In this document: piece by piece, positions 38,104 to 52,806 of the stretch
Numbering within the stretch: the stretch's first letter is position 1
How the letters are laid out: every line of letters starts with the position of its first letter
DNA from: Helicobacter canis
GTDB lineage: Bacteria; Campylobacterota; Campylobacteria; Campylobacterales; Helicobacteraceae
Length of the DNA: 64,000 nt
Direction of reading: 5' to 3'
Assembly (NCBI RefSeq): GCF_900451095.1
Contig: NZ_UGHV01000001.1
Location: 1,302,001-1,366,000, forward strand
Program-made: the position numbers and the translations under genes
The notes under the pieces: generated by a model
What the model was told of the DNA's origin: nothing
The model's input: only the letters and a program-made list of their open reading frames with translations
Databases searched by the model: none

Positions 38104-41100
38104 TTAAAAGAAATAATGCCACCTTACAGAAGCATTATGCGTAATCCCAAGCTCCCCACCTACTACCACATAGCCAGCAGAGAAGTTCCCTGCTTTGTCT
38201 GTGTGGTAATTTACCATAAATGTGCCTTGGTAGAAAAATGGAGCTACATGCACTGCTGCTGCTCTACCTGTCTTTTCATCAATGGTATAAGCCTTGCCAT
38301 TAAGTGTTGGCATAATGTTTATATCTGTATTCATTAGATACCTAAATCCACCACCTAGTGTAGTAGAGAGCCTTTTGCCATACTCTTGGTAGTAGTTTAA
38401 GTTTGCTTGGGCATAGGTAACTGCATAGCCTTGGCTTAGTCCTCCATAGCGTAGCTCACCAGAGCGTTGTGTCCTCATCTCAAAGTCTCCTAGATAGCCG
38501 CCCTCTACTCCTACTCCAATTGATGGGAAAAGCATAGATTTAGCCCCAGCCATATAGATAGATGAGCCTAGGCGGATAGAAGAGCCAAAGTTGATATTCC
38601 CCACATTTGCGCCAAATCGCATACCATTCATATCCTGCCCTACAGATATATCTGTATAGCCACCATTGACATCAGCCATATAGTAGAATCCTGCTAGCTT
38701 AGTCTTAGCAAAGATATGGGAGAATCTAAGCCCTAGGAAGCCTGTGTGTCCTTGGGCATCGATATGGGCTTGCTTATAGCCATTGTAGATATACTCATAC
38801 CCACCATAGAAGCCGATATTCCCACTTGTTTGTCCAAGAGCTAGATCCCAAGTCGAGCCAAAGAGTGTGCCCACACTCCAAGAGCTTGTTTGTGCGCCAT
38901 TGGTTGCTTTATGTGAGCCTGTCCCACCATAGGCACGGATAAAGAAATCCCCTTGGACTTTATGCTTAGCTAGTAGCTCTGCACTTATCTCTCCAAGCTT
39001 TGGCTCTTGTGGCATTTCTGGCTTGCTGGCTAGGATTTTAGGCTTAGTAGGAGCTTTAGGCTGTATAGGGGCTTTTAGCTTATTGCTCTGGGCATCAGCT
39101 AGGGCTATAAGCTTTTGATACTCTCTCTCATAGCTTTTTTTATCTTGCTCGTATTGCTTAAAGGCTTTTAGATAGTCTTTGCGCTCTTGCTCGTATTTGC
39201 TCATAGCTTTTTTATAGTCTTTGTGGTTTGGCTTGAGATTTGGGCGCATAGGAGCTTTAGGCTCTGTGGGAGCTTTGAGGTTGGCATTAAACTTACTAGT
39301 TTTTGCAAGCACTTCTAGACGCTTTCTCTTCTCTTCATAGCTCTTTTTATCAAGCTCATATTGTTTGAGGGCTGCTTGGTAGGCTCTTTGGTTTGACTCA
39401 TAGGCTGCCATTACTCGCTTATAGTCTTTATGGTTTGGTTTGAGGTTTGGTCTTATAGGAGCTTTAGGAGCTATGGGCGCTTTGAGGTTGCTTGCTCTTG
39501 CTATTGTCTCTAGCTTGTTGTTCTCCTCTGTATAGATTCTAAGCTCTTGCTCATAGTTGCTCATTGCTTTTTCATAGGCTTTTTGTGCTTTGTCATAGTT
39601 AGCCATAGCTTTTTTGTAGTGTTTATCACTTGGCTTTAGGTTTGGCATTACAGGAGCTTTAGGCTCTATGGGAGCTTTGATCTTTTGCGCTTTAGAGAGT
39701 AGCTCTAGGTTTTTGCGATTGTCTTCATAGGCTTTTTTGTCTTTGTCGTATTGAGCTTTGGCGGCTTGGTAGGCTTTGTCTTCTTGCTCGTATTTAGCGA
39801 TCAAAGCTTTGTTTTCTTTGGTGCTAGCGAGTTTATCCCATTTGGCTAAGTCTAGCTTGTATTTGGCTAGGTCTTTTTGATACTGGGCTCTTGCATCTCC
39901 TAGGGTGGCTGCTTCTATGCGTTGCTTGGTTCTGCGCTCTTTGTTTTTCAAACTTCTTCTGTTTTGTTCTGCGAGATAGGTGTCTATAAGCATTTTTCGT
40001 CGCATAGATTGGCGCACGACTACGCTTGTCATACTTGCAGCCACAGAAGCTTCTACATCAAAGATAGGGGTGCCATCGGGATTAAACTTCACCCCTATAC
40101 CTTGGAGCTCTGGGCTTGATTCAAAGGTGGGCTTGCTAGCTCCATCTACATAGCTATGGCTACCAGATGTTACATAGTCTGTAAGATTCTTGCTAATGCT
40201 TTTTGCAGGGTCAAAGTTGCCATCAAGGTAGGTTACTTGGATTTTATTGACGGCAAATTCTTTGTTGGTTCCTTGAGTGCTTGTATCGTTATTTATCGTT
40301 ACTCTCTCTATAGCTTGGTTGCCTTTGAGTCCTACGCTTAGGGTATCAACGGTGAGTTTAGCGTCTTTAGTGATGTTGATATTAGAGAGTGTATGAGGCT
40401 CTACATTACCTGCTGTCCCTTGTCCTACACCATTTAGGGTGTTGATGGTGGCACTGCCTTTTGTTACGCTTAGCTCTTTGATGATACCACTTGCTAAGCC
40501 ACCGCCTGTGTTATACACAGCATTATTGGTTACGCTATCAGCGTCTTTGGTGAGCTCTAGTTTATCAATGGTGCCGTTGTTAGTGATGTGGTTGGTAGCA
40601 GCGGCTTGGGCAGCGTAGAAGTTTGTGCCACTTCTAGCTTGTTTTGTGGTGGTGTTGGTAGTGAGTGTGGTGATAGAGCCGTTGTTGGTAAAGGAACCAC
40701 TCGCTAGAGTAAATTTAGCAACCTTACCGATGATAGTGTGATTGCCACCCTCTTGAGTGATGTTATCAAAGGCAGAATCTGTGCCATTGACAAATGTAGA
40801 GCCACTGCCACCAGCTTTTAGCACTACATTGCTAAGTGTGCCGCCATTGTGGGTGAATGTGCCGCCGGAGAGATTGAGATTGGTAATTGTGCCACCTTGC
40901 TGGATAGCACCACCACCACTTTGATTGAGTGTAGTTACACTGCCTTTGCCCTGCTGAAATATGCCATCTTGGAGAGTGATTGTTTCTATTGTGCCATCGT
41001 GCTCGCCTGCTGTAAGATTATCTGTATAGCCTTGATAAAAGCTACCGCCTGTAATGTTTAGGTTAGTAATATTTCCACCGCGTTGATAGGATTTACCAGC

Positions 41101-42001
41101 ATAGAGATTGAAATTCTCTATGCTGACATTTTTGAAAATTTGGGAGTCGCCGTTTGCAGTGGTTTGATTAAATGTAGTGATATTTAGTTTATCATTATTT
41201 TCATTATTAACTTTTATGTTTAAACGCTCGGCTTCATTGTTTAAGGTAGTGATATTACTTGTGCCACCTAGTTTGATTTCAAACTTCACATCGCCTTTAA
41301 GATCAAAAGTGCCGATAGTAATATTTGAGTTGCCGTGATTACTGTAATATTTATCTCTTGTATTCATATTCACCCAAGGGCTACTACCACCTCCGCCCTC
41401 TCTTTTATAATGAACTGAATAGTAATCAAACTTTGTGCCATCATTAAACAATAAATTGACACCACCGGGTAGCCCTCCATCTCTGTATTTAAAGGCAAAT
41501 GTGTAATAATCATAGTGAGATATACCAGAAGTGTCTCGCCACTGCCCGCTAGAACCGCCCCATGCCTTAAGCGTTGATCGTAGTATTCCTTCTTGTCCGT
41601 GTTGTTTCCTTACAACCTGATACGCATTCCTATTGTCCATAATAGTGAAATTATTTGGGTCATTTTCTGGTATGGTAGGTGTGCTTGCCGCTGCCATAGA
41701 GCTAAGGGCGAAAAAGCACGCTAGGCTTAGGCTTAAGCGAGTAGGCTTTCTGTCGTTGTGAGACACTGCGGCAGCAGTGGCGTGGCAATCCATACATTCT
41801 GCGCTAGCAGAATAGTCATTGCTAGAATCCACTTGCGTGGATTTGTGGATCACCACGACTTGCTGGCGCAAGTCTCGCGATGACGGAGAAAGGGTAGTGT
41901 CCCTAGAATCTAAAGCGGATTGACTAGGAGTATTTAAAGAGAGATTATTCCCCCCCCCCCCCGATTATATGGGTATTATGAGCGTTAGAAGCTGTTTGCA
42001 T
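38104..42001 (-). CDS. Phase-variable autotransporter adhesin (currently frame-OFF at poly-G)
   Basis: About 1298 aa when in frame. Translation is best placed at ATG 42001, behind AAGGAG at optimal spacing. Codons 14-17 are a run of 13 G (41950-41962). With 13 G the frame ends at once (GAA TAA); with 12 or 15 it joins the open frame that runs to 38104. After an unusual leader of about 80 residues built from dispersed repeats comes a signal peptide (LSLSLACFFALSSMAAA), a beta-helix passenger rich in short T/N/G repeats (NITNLNITGGSFYQG, TITNLNLSGGTF), a Lys/Ala/Pro-rich stalk with about four units of KAPI-PKAP-NLKP, and an autotransporter barrel ending WHYFF. An internal ATG at 41793 would bypass the tract and still give a signal peptide. 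Confidence 0.85.
39050..39905 (-). repeat. Internal repeats encoding the autotransporter stalk
   Basis: Four units of about 200 bases encode a periodic Lys/Tyr/Ala-rich coiled segment (KAYEKAMSNYEQE, KKSYEEKRKRLEVLA) ending in a Pro hinge (KAPIAPKAPIRPNLKP). Units are similar enough at DNA level to recombine, so length variation between strains is likely. Confidence 0.8.
41950..41962 (-). repeat. Poly-G (13) phase-variation tract in the autotransporter 5' end
   Basis: Thirteen consecutive C on the plus strand (G on the coding strand) lie 39 bases after the start codon. 39 + 12 bases restores the long frame; 13 gives an immediate TAA. The count in a single assembly may reflect a mixed population or sequencing error. 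Confidence 0.85.
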
Positions 42002-42042
42002 AGTATCTCCTTGGATAAAAATAGTCAAAATATGAGAGCCAC

Positions 42043-42072
42043 ATTGTAGCCAAAATCAAAAAAAAAAAAAAA
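42043..42072 (-). promoter_or_regulatory. Autotransporter promoter with a 15-base poly-T tract
   Basis: On the minus strand a TACAAT -10 box (42043-42048) lies 9 bases downstream of a run of 15 T (42058-42072) that fills the -35 spacing region. Length change here would alter promoter geometry, as known for Helicobacter outer-membrane protein promoters with T or A tracts. Confidence 0.6.
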
Positions 42073-42793
42073 CGGCTTTTTATGATTTAATTATAAATTT
42101 GCGCATTGTTTGGGAGAGTTTGTAAAAGGTGTGTAAAAAATATGTAGTTATTGTAAAAGTGGGGTAAAGTTTGCAGGGTGGTGGAGTAGGTGTGGGAGAT
42201 ATTTCGCTTAGAATCCACTTTTTGTGTTTGTTGTGTATTTATGGATTACTAAAGAAGCTGCGGCTACGCCTTGCTTTGCCACACGGTGCAAGCACCGCTC
42301 GCAATGACTATAAAAAGGGCGTTATTGCTAGAATCCACTTTTTGAAAAAGTGGATTCTAGTGTGAAAGCTCTCTCTACGATTCAGTCTCCCTCAGCGCAA
42401 GAAACTTGCTCCAGCACTGCCGCAAAAAGAAAACAAGGGACACCGCTCGGCGAAAGCCGATGTTTCTTTAGAAAAAGGTTTATCCCCACCCCGCTCCCCT
42501 TAACCCAAAAAGAAAGCGTAGCTTCTTTAGAAACAGCGACCGCTTTTTCTTTTTGCAATCAAGGGGAGAGCCTCGCACTTCCGCTTCTAGCACTCGCGCG
42601 GAGGCGGGACACTACTGCCCGCCTTACTCCCGCGCTCGCGCACCACGAAGCGGGCGAGAATCGGTTGCGCCTTGTGGCGCGATTGAAAAGATAGATTCTG
42701 CTAGCGCAGAATCTGTGGATTACTAAAGAAACTTCGCTGCGCTTGTTTTGCCACGACTTGCTAGCGCAGTGTCTCGCAATGACGGAGTGGGGG
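42073..42793. repeat. Repeat cluster upstream of the autotransporter
   Basis: No convincing gene. It holds 15-bp word copies near 42210 and as a perfect inverted pair at 42328-42360, TTTGCCAC ... CTCGCAATGAC-type hairpins near 42240-42308 and 42725-42783, and TTCTTTAGAAA composites near 42465 and 42520. GC content is higher at 42560-42680. Open frames here are short and have no start signals. Confidence 0.75.
42328..42360. repeat. Perfect inverted pair of the 15-bp repeat
   Basis: CTAGAATCCACTTTTT and its complement flank a single G, a 33-base perfect dyad, lying 3' of the DUF4149-like gene on the minus strand. Confidence 0.9.
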
Positions 42794-43321
42794 CTACTTT
42801 TTGCGAGATTTGGTTGTGGGGGCTGGGAGGCTGAAGCGCAGCAAATAGACACGCCATAGAAATGACGCACTAAGCGAGATTAGCAGGATTTGAAACACCA
42901 TCTCACTTTGCGTGTGGATACTCTCAAACTCTTCCGTGGCAGTGGCGGCTGCGCCATCAGCTTGGGCGGCAATGATCGCCGGGGTGTAATACATCGTGAA
43001 AAGAAAGATAAGCACCACGCTAAAAATCCCAATCCCTAGGAGAAACAACGACTTCTTTGATGAGATATTAAACACAAGCAGCTCATAAACAAGGATAAAG
43101 ATCGCCATAGCGTTTAGTAAGTAATTAAAGCGGACAAAAATCTCTGTCATCAAAATCCCTGAGGCATAGCGGGTCATATCTGTGATCTCAAGGGCGGCGA
43201 GATAGGAGGAGGCATTAAAGATCACAGGCGCACTAAGCGCACCGCAAGCGATGATCCCGCCGATAGTGATCCCTAAAGCAAGCAGATAAAGACTTGTAAT
43301 GCAGGAAGCAAAAACTCTCAT
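42794..43321 (-). CDS. DUF4149/TMEM205-like membrane protein
   Basis: 175 aa with four hydrophobic segments (SLYLLALGITIGGIIACGAL, MAIFILVYELLVF, LLGIGIFSVVLIFLFTMY, ILLISLSASFLWRVYLL). The architecture, with SAPVIFNA after TM1 and FNYLLNA before TM2, fits the small DUF4149 family. No enzymatic motif is visible. It is divergent from yaaA. Function unknown. Confidence 0.7.
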   Translation of the reverse strand: MRVFASCITSLYLLALGITIGGIIACGALSAPVIFNASSYLAALEITDMTRYASGILMTEIFVRFNYLLNAMAIFILVYELLVFNISSKKSLFLLGIGIFSVVLIFLFTMYYTPAIIAAQADGAAATATEEFESIHTQSEMVFQILLISLSASFLWRVYLLRFSLPAPTTKSRKK

Positions 43322-43375
43322 AATAATTCCTTATGCGATATAATGGGCGCAATCATACACAAAAAGAGTTACAAA

Positions 43376-44101
43376 ATGAAAATACTTCTAAGCCCGAGTG
43401 AGAGCAAGCAGGATCCAGTGGTTTTGGGGGAGAGTAGCGGGGGTGATACTAGGCTGATAGATGATGTGATGTGGGGTGGGCAAGCCGCTAGAAATGCCAA
43501 TATACACGCGTATTTATCTATCTTGCAAAATGCAAGTGATGCAGAGCTGTGCAAGGTCTTTGGCACAAAATCGGTGAGCCTAGAGAGCTTGCGGCGTTGT
43601 GGTGAGATTTTGGACTCTCCTAGGGTCTGTGCCATAGAGCTATATAATGGTGTAGCCTATAAGGCACTGAATTTTGCGGAGATGGATTCTAGGGCGAAAG
43701 AGTTTGTGCTGGGGTCTGTGCTGATTATGAGCAATCTTTTTGGGCTGGTGCGGGCAAGCGATAGGCTGCCTTTTTATCATCTCAATCAAAACTACAAATC
43801 CAAGCTCTTGTCATTGCGTGCATTGTATCAAGCCCAAGAAGAAGAGATCGATAAGCTTTTAGCCACAGAGCAAGATGGCGTGATTGTGGATTTGCGTGCG
43901 CAGATATATAGCAAGGCATATCCTATTAAGCTAGGGCATTATGTATTGAATCTCCCTAGCAAAGTGAGCCACCAAGCAAAGCTTCATCGCGGACTAGCTT
44001 TGCGAGAGCTTGCGCTATGTGCCAGCATACAAGATGTGAAAAGTCGCCACAATATGCTTAGGCAGTATCTTGATACACATTGCACCTACTGCACACCCTA
44101 A
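43376..44101 (+). CDS. yaaA: YaaA-family peroxide-stress protein
   Basis: 241 aa from MKILLSPSESKQ, the canonical start of this family; an in-frame ATG 33 bases upstream is less likely. Family features are AIELYNGVAYKALNF, VLIMSNLFGLVRASD, PIKLGHYVLNLPSK. YaaA reduces free iron and oxidative DNA damage in E. coli. The ribosome-binding site is weak. Confidence 0.88.
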   Translation: MKILLSPSESKQDPVVLGESSGGDTRLIDDVMWGGQAARNANIHAYLSILQNASDAELCKVFGTKSVSLESLRRCGEILDSPRVCAIELYNGVAYKALNFAEMDSRAKEFVLGSVLIMSNLFGLVRASDRLPFYHLNQNYKSKLLSLRALYQAQEEEIDKLLATEQDGVIVDLRAQIYSKAYPIKLGHYVLNLPSKVSHQAKLHRGLALRELALCASIQDVKSRHNMLRQYLDTHCTYCTP

Positions 44102-44683
44102 GAAGAGTGTAAAAGAAGAGCGCAAAATGATTGATAGAGAATATCTTGCTCTACTCCCCCCATCTCTCCCACATATTTTTCCACTCGCTTCAGTTATATT
44201 TAAGTAATGAATTTGTAATATTCTGCTTCCCAAAATTCATAGCATTTAGCTTTCTTATCTCAGCCTTTATCATATGATTATCGTATGGTTTAGATCGTGA
44301 TATTGTTTAGGTCTTTGTTTTTGGATCTGGGTGTTCTTTTGCTTGGTTTTTATCTTACCTTAGATAAGAATTGGCAGTGATCTTTGACATCTAAGCAAGA
44401 AGATTTAAGGAATCTGCAAAGGCATTTTTGCTTTTTTTAGATTTAGACTTAAATCTCTTTTGACTAAACATTGTTTATGTTATACAACTTCGACTATGTC
44501 TTGTTTCTAGACTATTTATTATGTTTAGAAGCTAGAGTAAGTCTTTGTGATTTATAAAGAGATTGGGACAAATTTTTCCATATCTGCTAGCGTTTGGGTG
44601 GCTATTAAGCGATCTAATGCAGTGCGGATATTTTTATGGAGAGTTTGCTACTATTGATTTGATAGATACAAACTTCCATAATT
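44102..44683 (+). promoter_or_regulatory. rRNA operon leader and promoter region
   Basis: No gene. The AT-rich 580 bases contain a plausible promoter, TTGACT at 44460-44465 and TATACA at 44481-44486 (15-base spacer). The downstream leader contains a copy of the 16S 5' end at 44634-44647 and a complementary segment at 44669-44681. Confidence 0.5.
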
Positions 44684-46416
<1,733 letters not shown>

Positions 46417-46518
46417 TAGAGATATGATAGGTAGATTTGTTTCTATCCTATCCACGCTTTTGCAGTAGTATGTAAAGATTCTTGCTTAGTTGTCAGAGAT
46501 TATGCCACTAAGGTTTAT

Positions 46519-46595
<77 letters not shown>

Positions 46596-46599
46596 TTGT

Positions 46600-46675
46600 G
46601 GGGAATTAGCTCAGCTGGGAGAGCGCCTGCTTTGCACGCAGGAGGTCAGCGGTTCGATCCCGCTATTCTCCACCA
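46600..46675 (+). tRNA. tRNA-Ala (TGC)
   Basis: 76 bases with encoded CCA, acceptor GGGGAAT/ATTCTCC (one wobble), anticodon loop TTTGCAC (TGC). It starts 4 bases after tRNA-Ile, the classical Ile-Ala spacer pair. Confidence 0.97.
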
Positions 46676-46912
46676 CCAAGATAGACTAACTTTGCATTTT
46701 TAGTATAAAGTTTAATAAGAGTTCTAGCTTAGGATTCTTATTAGACTTTTGTCTAAATGTTATTTAACAATTCATTGTCAATAGCCTAGATAGTAAATAC
46801 TACGATACATTCGTCTTAGAGAATGATGGCAACATACATTCAATAAGGCAGTGTCTTTAGAATACATATGCACTACCAAAAGCTGAAACTAAGAGCAAAG
46901 GCTTAGTTTCTA

Positions 46913-49968
<3,056 letters not shown>

Positions 49969-50279
49969 ATATGATTCTAAGAGACACTGCCTTATTGAGT
50001 GTATGGGTATTTATTATAGGCTATTGACTTTGACTCCCTTAGGAAAATGGAAATAAGGACAATCGCAAGTGTAATATACACGCCGATTTAGTGATGAGGC
50101 AAATGCTAGGCGATGTGCAAAAAGTGGATTCTAGTCTAGAATCCACTAGAGCCATTAGGACTTAGTATTGCTAAGAGTCTCCGCCCTAGAATCCACTTTT
50201 AAAAGTGGATTCTAGCAAGATGTCCAAAGTGTCTAAAGTGGATTCTACTCCCTAGTGATATTGTCTTTATTTCCCTTTT
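49969..50279 (+). repeat. 23S-5S spacer carrying two inverted repeat pairs
   Basis: No gene. It contains a head-to-head pair, AGTGGATTCTAG-T-CTAGAATCCACT (50123-50147), a tail-to-tail pair at 50186-50215 and a further reverse copy near 50236. All are inside the transcribed rRNA operon. Confidence 0.88.
50186..50215. repeat. Perfect 30-base inverted pair of the 15-bp repeat
   Basis: CTAGAATCCACTTTT is directly joined to AAAAGTGGATTCTAG with no spacer, the most compact form of the dyad seen in this window. Confidence 0.93.
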
Positions 50280-50400
50280 CCTTGTGTTTATAGAGAGAAG
50301 GCAACACCCAGCTCCATTCCGAACCTGGCAGTTAAGCTTCTCTTCGCCGATGATACTGCATCTTTCAGGTGTGGGAATGTAGGTCGATGCAGGGATAAGG
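50280..50400 (+). rRNA. rrf: 5S ribosomal RNA
   Basis: About 121 bases with the conserved core AACACCCAGCTCCATTCCGA followed by ACCTGGCAGTTAAGC. CCTTGT at the 5' end pairs with ATAAGG at the 3' end. Ends are approximate. It is the last gene of the rRNA operon. Confidence 0.92.
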
Positions 50401-50405
50401 GAGAT

Positions 50406-51187
50406 TCTTCTTTTGACTTCTTGTGTTTTACTTATTGTTTTTACTTAGTGTTAGATAGCTCTTATTACTCATTATATTTTTAGTTTGTTGGTGTGGGCTT
50501 GCTTCATAAATACTTTTTATGAATGCCTAGAATCCACTTTTGTAATCCTGTCGAGTTTTTCAGCTTTGACTTGTCATTGCGAGCTTTGGCACAAGGCAAA
50601 GCATTGTAACGCACTCCCACTCTGTCATCTAAAGTCTTGAAAAAGGCGCGGCAATATTAGAATCCATTTTTCAAGCTAGATTCTGGTTGTGCTATGGATC
50701 GCCGTGCTTTGCGCTAGCAAAGCTCGCGATGACGGAGTTTGGGTGTTTTCCTAGAATCCACTTTTGAAAGCCCCGCCACAATCCTTAGAATCGTGCGGTA
50801 GTAAAACGGACTTTGTGAAGCAAACCAAGCTTTTTGAAGTAAAACAGACTTTGAAAGTCAAACTCCTTTAAAAGTGGATTCTGGTGGAGAGAGTGGATCG
50901 CCACGCCGTGTTGGCACACGGCTCGCGATGACAGAAAATAGGCATTAAGGCTAGAATCCACAACGCGAAGTTTCTTTAGAAAACAAGGGACACCGCTCGG
51001 CGCAAGCCGATGTTTCTTTAGAAAACAAGCGAAGCGGTGCGAGGCGAAGCCGAAGCAGGTTTCTTTAGAAAACGCAGCGGTGCAGACAAAGTGAAACAGG
51101 TTTCTTTAAAATACGGCAGCAAAACGCAATAAATGTAAAAAGTGGATTCTATGATCGCCACGAAAATCCGCTAGGGCAAATGCTAGC
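50406..51187. repeat. Repeat cluster downstream of the rRNA operon
   Basis: No gene. 15-bp word copies occur near 50527, 50751, 50872 and 51137. GTCATTGCGAG/GGATCGCC hairpins are near 50572-50612, 50695-50735 and 50890-50932. TTCTTTAGAAAAC words recur at 50968, 51015, 51059 and 51089 in a run of short direct repeats (AAGCGAAGCGGTGCGAGGCG type). Confidence 0.85.
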
Positions 51188-51877
51188 CTAGATCCTAGGG
51201 AGCCATAGAGCGACATTGCCTTGCTCATAGCTAAGATATGTGCTATCTCCGTGTCCGGGGAAAATTTCTATATCGCCATCATCACCAAGCCCCCCAAACT
51301 CCCCCAGCGCACTAAATCTCTGCAAGGAGTCGCGCATATCACTAGGGCTTGAGTATGGAAAATCATACCGCCCGATACTGCGCTTAAAGACAAAGTCCCC
51401 ACTATACATACTAGAGATTCTACCTGTGCTATCTCTTAGGCACACCACCGAGCAGCCCGGCGTATGCCCGGGGAAATGCAAGTAGTAAATCTCCACCCCA
51501 CCTAGCACAAACTCACTTCTACCCTTATCGCAGCTCACAAGCACATCATTTGCGCTAAACTCATAGGGAGTAAGCCCTGTCTCAAAGCAATCGCTCTCCA
51601 GCATAAAGCCATCATCTCTAGGGCAATACAGCGGGATCTCTGGGCGAGCGGCTTTAAGCTTGGCTACATCAAAGATATGATCAAAATGCCCGTGTGTAAG
51701 CAAGATCGCCAAAGGATTTTTGCTAGATTCTAGCACCCACTGCGCACTTCCCATACCTGGGTCGATGATAAACTCCCCCTGTGGCGTTTGCACGATATAG
51801 CAGTTTGTCTCATAAGGACCAAATGCCTTGCATAAATGCGGAAATCTTTTGAGCACTTTTTTTTCTTGCACACTCAT
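51188..51877 (-). CDS. Metallo-beta-lactamase-fold hydrolase (glyoxalase II-like)
   Basis: 229 aa. The zinc motif ILLTHGHFDHIFD, the second histidine in FPGHTPGCSVV, the Asp in SGDFVFKRSIGR and the final FPGHGDST are all in order. The compact size fits the hydroxyacylglutathione-hydrolase-like group found in bacteria without a clear glutathione system, so the substrate is uncertain. Cytosolic, no signal peptide. Confidence 0.9.
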   Translation of the reverse strand: MSVQEKKVLKRFPHLCKAFGPYETNCYIVQTPQGEFIIDPGMGSAQWVLESSKNPLAILLTHGHFDHIFDVAKLKAARPEIPLYCPRDDGFMLESDCFETGLTPYEFSANDVLVSCDKGRSEFVLGGVEIYYLHFPGHTPGCSVVCLRDSTGRISSMYSGDFVFKRSIGRYDFPYSSPSDMRDSLQRFSALGEFGGLGDDGDIEIFPGHGDSTYLSYEQGNVALWLPRI

Positions 51878-51919
51878 AGCCTACTCCTTACACGACTGCT
51901 ACACATTACGCTTTATCAC

Positions 51920-52753
51920 CTAAGCCCGAACCGCAAGCTTGCCAATAGCCTCAGGCGCAAAGTCATCGACAAAGGTGCGCATAGCTTTAGAATACATATC
52001 CACTAAGCGATTTGTCTCAATAAGCGCGGTCATTTCTTTGATCGCATTGACATTGCTTTTTTCGATAAATCCTTGCGCAAGAGAGCCATCATTGATAGAC
52101 ATCACGCGATCTTCTATGCGCTCTTGTGGGTAGCTATAAAGATTGTCCCCTACTTTTTGGAGGTATTTTGGATTATCAAAGCTCACAATCGCTAGCGCAC
52201 CGCCATCTACCGGGGCATTTTGCTCTTCATTAGCACCAGAGCGGAAGAAGAGATTGCCATTTTTATCCGCTTCTACTTGCATACCTTGCCCTATGATGAT
52301 CCCGCCTTCTCCATCGATACCCACGCGAGATAGCACGCGGAAGCCTTGCTTGGTGCTAAGATAGCCTTCATTATCAATAGTGAAGCTCCCATCGCGTGTG
52401 TAGCGCACGCCATCTGGTGTTTGTATAGCGAAGTAGGCATTGGGCTTTTGCAGGGCGAAGTCTAATGGGTTTTCTGTCTGGGCGATCGCGCCGCTTGCAA
52501 ACTCTGTGTATTCCTCGCTGATGATTGGCACGCGGTTTAGATTGCGGTTTTGGTATTGGGCGGCGGCGCGGGTGTGGTCTTTTAGCGGCAAGGTATCTTG
52601 AGTCTGCTTGTAGAGTCGCAAGAAATCGCCGATGACTACATCATCGCGCTTAAAGCCATTGGTGTTGAGATTGGCAAGATTGTTTGAGATGACATCAAGG
52701 CGGTTAAACTGCGTGATCATACCGCCTGTGGCAGAGTAGTAGCCATTTATCAT
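51920..52753 (-). CDS. Flagellar rod/hook-basal-body protein of the FlgF/FlgG family (FlgG2-like)
   Basis: 277 aa. The N-terminus MINGYYSATGGMITQFNRLD, then VISNNLANLNTNGFKRDD, is the rod-protein signature, with FAIQTPDGVRYTRDGSF in the middle and the C-terminal ALIETNRLVDMYSKAM heptad segment. It is exported by the flagellar type III apparatus to form the rod. It best resembles Campylobacter FlgG2 and H. pylori HP1092 (from memory). A sigma-54-like promoter precedes it. No other flagellar gene lies beside it. Confidence 0.92.
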   Translation of the reverse strand: MINGYYSATGGMITQFNRLDVISNNLANLNTNGFKRDDVVIGDFLRLYKQTQDTLPLKDHTRAAAQYQNRNLNRVPIISEEYTEFASGAIAQTENPLDFALQKPNAYFAIQTPDGVRYTRDGSFTIDNEGYLSTKQGFRVLSRVGIDGEGGIIIGQGMQVEADKNGNLFFRSGANEEQNAPVDGGALAIVSFDNPKYLQKVGDNLYSYPQERIEDRVMSINDGSLAQGFIEKSNVNAIKEMTALIETNRLVDMYSKAMRTFVDDFAPEAIGKLAVRA

Positions 52754-52789
52754 ATCCTATCCTTAGGGCTGAAAGTGTTTGTAGAATCT

Positions 52790-52806
52790 AAGCAAGTAGT
52801 ATTCCA
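52790..52806 (-). promoter_or_regulatory. Sigma-54-like -24/-12 element before the flagellar gene
   Basis: On the minus strand TGGAATACTACTTGCTT keeps GG-N10-GC spacing and a TTGC -12 box. The predicted transcript would start about 25 bases before the ATG, after which AAGGAT serves as ribosome-binding site. The -24 GG abuts a CTAG repeat end. Confidence 0.55.

Noticed and set aside
42350-42870. Open frames of 100+ codons in the repeat region
   Set aside because: They consist of translated repeats, overlap on opposite strands, lack ribosome-binding sites and resemble no protein.
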